Assembly: GCA_033782935.1 (NCBI GenBank)
Contig: JAWQEG010000128.1
Location: forward strand, 992,001-1,056,000
DNA from: Petrolisthes cinctipes
Lineage: Eukaryota > Arthropoda > Malacostraca > Decapoda > Porcellanidae
Reading direction: 5' to 3'
DNA: 64,000 nt
Within the stretch, counting starts at the first letter, position 1, and every line of letters starts with the position of its first letter. Below the pieces are notes generated by a model. It did not search any database. It had not been told where the DNA came from and worked only from the letters and a program-made list of their open reading frames with translations. Positions 61,278-64,000 of the stretch are shown here, one piece after another. A program made the translations under genes and the position numbers.

Positions 61278-63871
61278 AAAAATCGATCTTTTAGGTGCCA
61301 AAAAGTCGATATCTCAAATTCAGTCCCAAAACACCCGAAAATTCGATATTTAGAGGTCCCAGAAGGTATCTGTACATGCCTACTCCGTGTTAGAGTATTT
61401 TCAAAATACAGGCCAAAAACATACTGAAAATCGATCTTTTAGGTGCCCAAAAGTCGATATGTGTATGTATCTTCTGTACCCGTTTATATCTCAAATTCTG
61501 GCCCTAAACACCCGAAAATTCGATATTTTGGGGTCCCAGAAGCGATCTGTACATGCCTACTCCGTGTTAGAGTATTTTCAAAATTCAGGCCCAAAACATG
61601 CTGAAAATCGATATTTTTGGTGCCCAAAGTCAATATGTGCATGTATCTTCTGTACCCGTTTATATCTCAAATTCAGGCTCAAAACACCCGAAAATTCAAT
61701 ATTTTGGGGTCCCAGAAGCAATCTGTACATGCCTACACAGTGCTAGAATATTTTCAAAATATAGGCTAAAAACATGCTAAAAATCGACATTTTAGGTGCC
61801 AAAAAATCGATATCTCAAATTCAGTCCCAAAACACCCGAAAATTCGATATTTAGAGGTCCCAGAAGGTATCTGTACATGCCTACTCCGTGTTAGAGTATT
61901 TTTAAAATACAGGCCAAAAACATACTGAAAATCGATCTTTTAGGTGCCAAAAAGTCGATATGTGCATGCATCTTCTGTACCCGTTTATATCTCAAATTCT
62001 GGCCCTAAACACCCGAAAATTCGATATTTTGGGGTCCCAGAAGCGATCTGTACATGCCTACTCCGTGTTAGAGTATTTTCAAAATTCAGGCCCAAAACAT
62101 GCTGAAAATCGATAGTTTTGGTGCCTAAAGTCAATATGTGCATGTATCTTCTGTACCCGTTTATATCTCAAATTCAGGCTCAAAACACCCGAAAATTCAA
62201 TATTTTGGGGTCCCAGAAGCAATCTGTACATGCCTACTCAGTGCTAGAATATTTTCATAATATAGGCTAAAAATATGCTAAAAATCGATCTTTTAGGTGC
62301 CAAAAAGTCGATATCTCAAATTCAGTTCCAAAACACCCGAAAATTCGATATTTAGAGGTCCCAGAAGGTATCTGTACATGCCTACTCCGTGTTAGAGTAT
62401 TTTCAAAATACAGGCCAAAAACATACTGAAAATCGATCTTTTAGGTGCCCAAAAGTCGATATGTGTATGTATCTTCTGTACCCGTTTATATCTCAAATTC
62501 AGGCCCTAAACACCCGAAAATTCGATATTTTGGGGTCCCAGAAGCGATCTGTACATGCCTACTCAGTGTTAGAGTATTTTCAAAATTGAGGCCCAAAACA
62601 TGCTGAAAATCGATATTTTTGGTGCCCAAAGTCAATATGTGCATGTATCTTCTGTACCCGTTTATATCTCAAATTCAGGCTCAAAACACCCGAAAATTCA
62701 ATATTTTGGGGTCCCAGAAGCAATCTGTACAGTGCTAGAATATTTTCAAAATATAGGCTATAAAACATGCTAAAAATCGATCTTTTAGGTGCCAAAAAGT
62801 CGATATCTCAAATTCAGTCCCAAAACACCCGAAAATTCGATATTTAGGGGTCCCAGAAGCGATATGTACATGCCTACTCCGTGTTAGAGTATTTTCAAAA
62901 TACATGCTCAAAACATACTGAAAATCGATCTTTTAGGTGACCAAAAGTCGATATGTGCATGCATCTTCAGTACCCGTTTATATCTCAAATTCAGGCTCAA
63001 AACACCCGAAAATTCAACATTTTGGGGTCCCAGAAGCAATCTGTACATGCCTATTCAGTGTTAGAGTATTTTCAAAATACAGGCCCAAAACATGCTGAAA
63101 ATCGATATTTTAGATGCCCAAAGTCAATATGTGCATGTATCTTCTGTACCCGTTTATATCTCAAATTCAGGCTCAAAACACCCGAAAATTCAATATTTTG
63201 GGGTCCCAGAAGCAATCTGTACAGTGCTAGAATATTTTCAAAATATAGGCTAAAAACATGCTAAAAATCGATCTTTTAGGTGCCAAAAAGTCGATATCTC
63301 AAATTCAGTCCCAAAACACCCGAATATTCGATATTTAGAGGTCCCAGAACGATCTGTACATGCCTACTCCGTGTTAGAGTATTTTCAAAATACATGCTCA
63401 AAACATACTGAAAAACGATCTTTTAGGTGCACAAAAGTCGATATGTGCATGCATCTTCTGTACCCGTTTATATCTCAAATTCAGGCTCAAAACACCCGAA
63501 AATTCAATATTTTGGGGTCCCAGAAGCAATCTGTACATGCCTACTCCGTGTTAGAGTATTTTCAAAATACAGGCCCAAAACATGCTGAAAATCGATATTT
63601 TAGATGCCCAAAGTCAATATGTGCATGTATCTTCTGTACCCGTTTATATCTCAAATTCAGGCTCAAAATACCCGAAAATTCAATATTTTGGGGTCCCAGA
63701 AGCAATCTGTACATGCCTACACAGTGCTAGAATATTTTCAAAATATAGGCTAAAAACATGCTAAAAATCGACATTTTAGGTGCCAAAAAATCGATATCTC
63801 AAATTCAGTCCCAAAACACCCGAAAATTCGATATTTAGAGGTCCCAGAAGGTATCTGTACATGCCTACTCC
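61278..63871. repeat. Terminal trimer block
   Basis: Trimers start at 61387, 61888, 62389 (492 bp), 62881 (490 bp) and 63371. The 62389 and 62881 units have the 10-bp-shortened B (62566-62731, 63058-63223). The 61888 unit resembles 60886, and 62881-63371 resembles 59896-60386, suggesting another copy of the same sequence order at offsets of 1002 and 2985 bp. Confidence 0.88.
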
Positions 63872-64000
63872 GTGTTAGAGTATTTTCAAAATACAGGCCA
63901 AAAACATACTGAAAATCGATCTTTTAGGTGCCAAAAAGTCGATATGTGCATGCATCTTCTGTACCCGTTTATATCTCAAATTCTGGCGATAAACACCCGA
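63872..64000. repeat. Partial A monomer at window end
   Basis: The window closes inside an A monomer of the AGGCCAAAAACATAC lineage, so the array continues to the right. It reads CTGGCGATAAACACC, where other copies have CTGGCCCTAAACACC; I did not notice this variant elsewhere. Confidence 0.9.

Larger units (their letters stand above)
1..64000. repeat. Uninterrupted higher-order satellite DNA array
   Basis: The same roughly 150-180 bp unit recurs head to tail from the first base to the last, always in the same orientation, with no intervening unique sequence. Every unit carries recognisable landmarks: GTGYTAGARTATTTTCAAAA at its start, then AAAATCGAT, CTCAAATTCAG, ACACCCGAAAATTC, GGTCCCAGAAG and CTGTACATGCC. 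I could place every monomer boundary by these landmarks. The monomers fall into classes A, B and C, mostly ordered A-B-C (501 bp). Known arrays of this kind form centromeric or pericentromeric heterochromatin in plants and animals; that role is inferred here. The species cannot be told from the sequence. Assembly collapse or expansion cannot be excluded from sequence alone. Confidence 0.98.

Noticed and set aside
1..64000. CRISPR array or iteron-type origin
   Set aside because: There are no unique spacers between repeats; whole 148-179 bp units repeat with no gap. Neither unit length nor extent fits CRISPR or plasmid iterons, and no cas or rep gene is present.
1..64000. tRNA, rRNA, riboswitch or terminator signals
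   Set aside because: I saw no conserved tRNA boxes, rRNA segments or stem-loops with U-tracts; the only recurrent dyad is the 7-bp one inside each monomer.

Overview
The whole 64 kb is one uninterrupted head-to-tail satellite DNA array from a eukaryote. I see no gene, RNA gene, transposon, simple-sequence tract or unique spacer, and every monomer has the same orientation. Such arrays typically make up centromeric or other constitutive heterochromatin. The sequence does not identify the species: I do not recognise the monomer, and a plant or animal centromere/heterochromatin block is an inference from monomer length (about 148-179 bp), AT-richness (about 37% G+C in a B monomer) and higher-order structure.

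Building blocks. Three monomer classes are defined here from the GTGTTAG/GTGCTAG boundary: A (177 bp, e.g. 247-423), B (176 bp, e.g. 424-599) and C (148 bp, e.g. 600-747). C is a monomer with a 29-bp internal deletion. The basic higher-order repeat (HOR) is A-B-C = 501 bp. Derived classes are A' and A'' (179 bp, two extra T in the dyad loop), A/B hybrids, and B or A forms with 9-, 10- or 23-bp deletions. The 176-bp monomer is itself an old tandem dimer: its two 88-bp halves align without gaps at 56 of 88 positions.

Layout. About 1-6.6 kb is a regular 501-bp trimer array. About 6.6-29.4 kb mixes trimers with 314-327-bp dimers (B-C, hybrid-C, A'-C) and carries nested recent amplifications with periods of 1482, 2960 and 6923 bp. 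About 29.4-41.2 kb is a mosaic of blocks copied at offsets of 5285, 8444, 8943, 9098 and 14869 bp. About 41.2-49.9 kb is again mainly trimers, with occasional A-A-B-C and A-B-B-C tetramers. About 49.9-61.3 kb is a 5674-bp tandem duplication whose junction is visible as a chimeric C/B monomer at 55.6 kb. The last 2.7 kb returns to trimers and ends inside an A monomer.

The short open frames in the window (up to 178 codons) are by-products of the monomer sequence and are not annotated as genes. The interest lies in how the array evolved: 88 bp -> 176 bp -> 501/327-bp HORs -> multi-kb segmental duplications, with microhomology deletions, a dyad kept by paired changes, and CpG-type differences between classes. 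A previously undescribed satellite family is plausible, but novelty cannot be judged without a database search.
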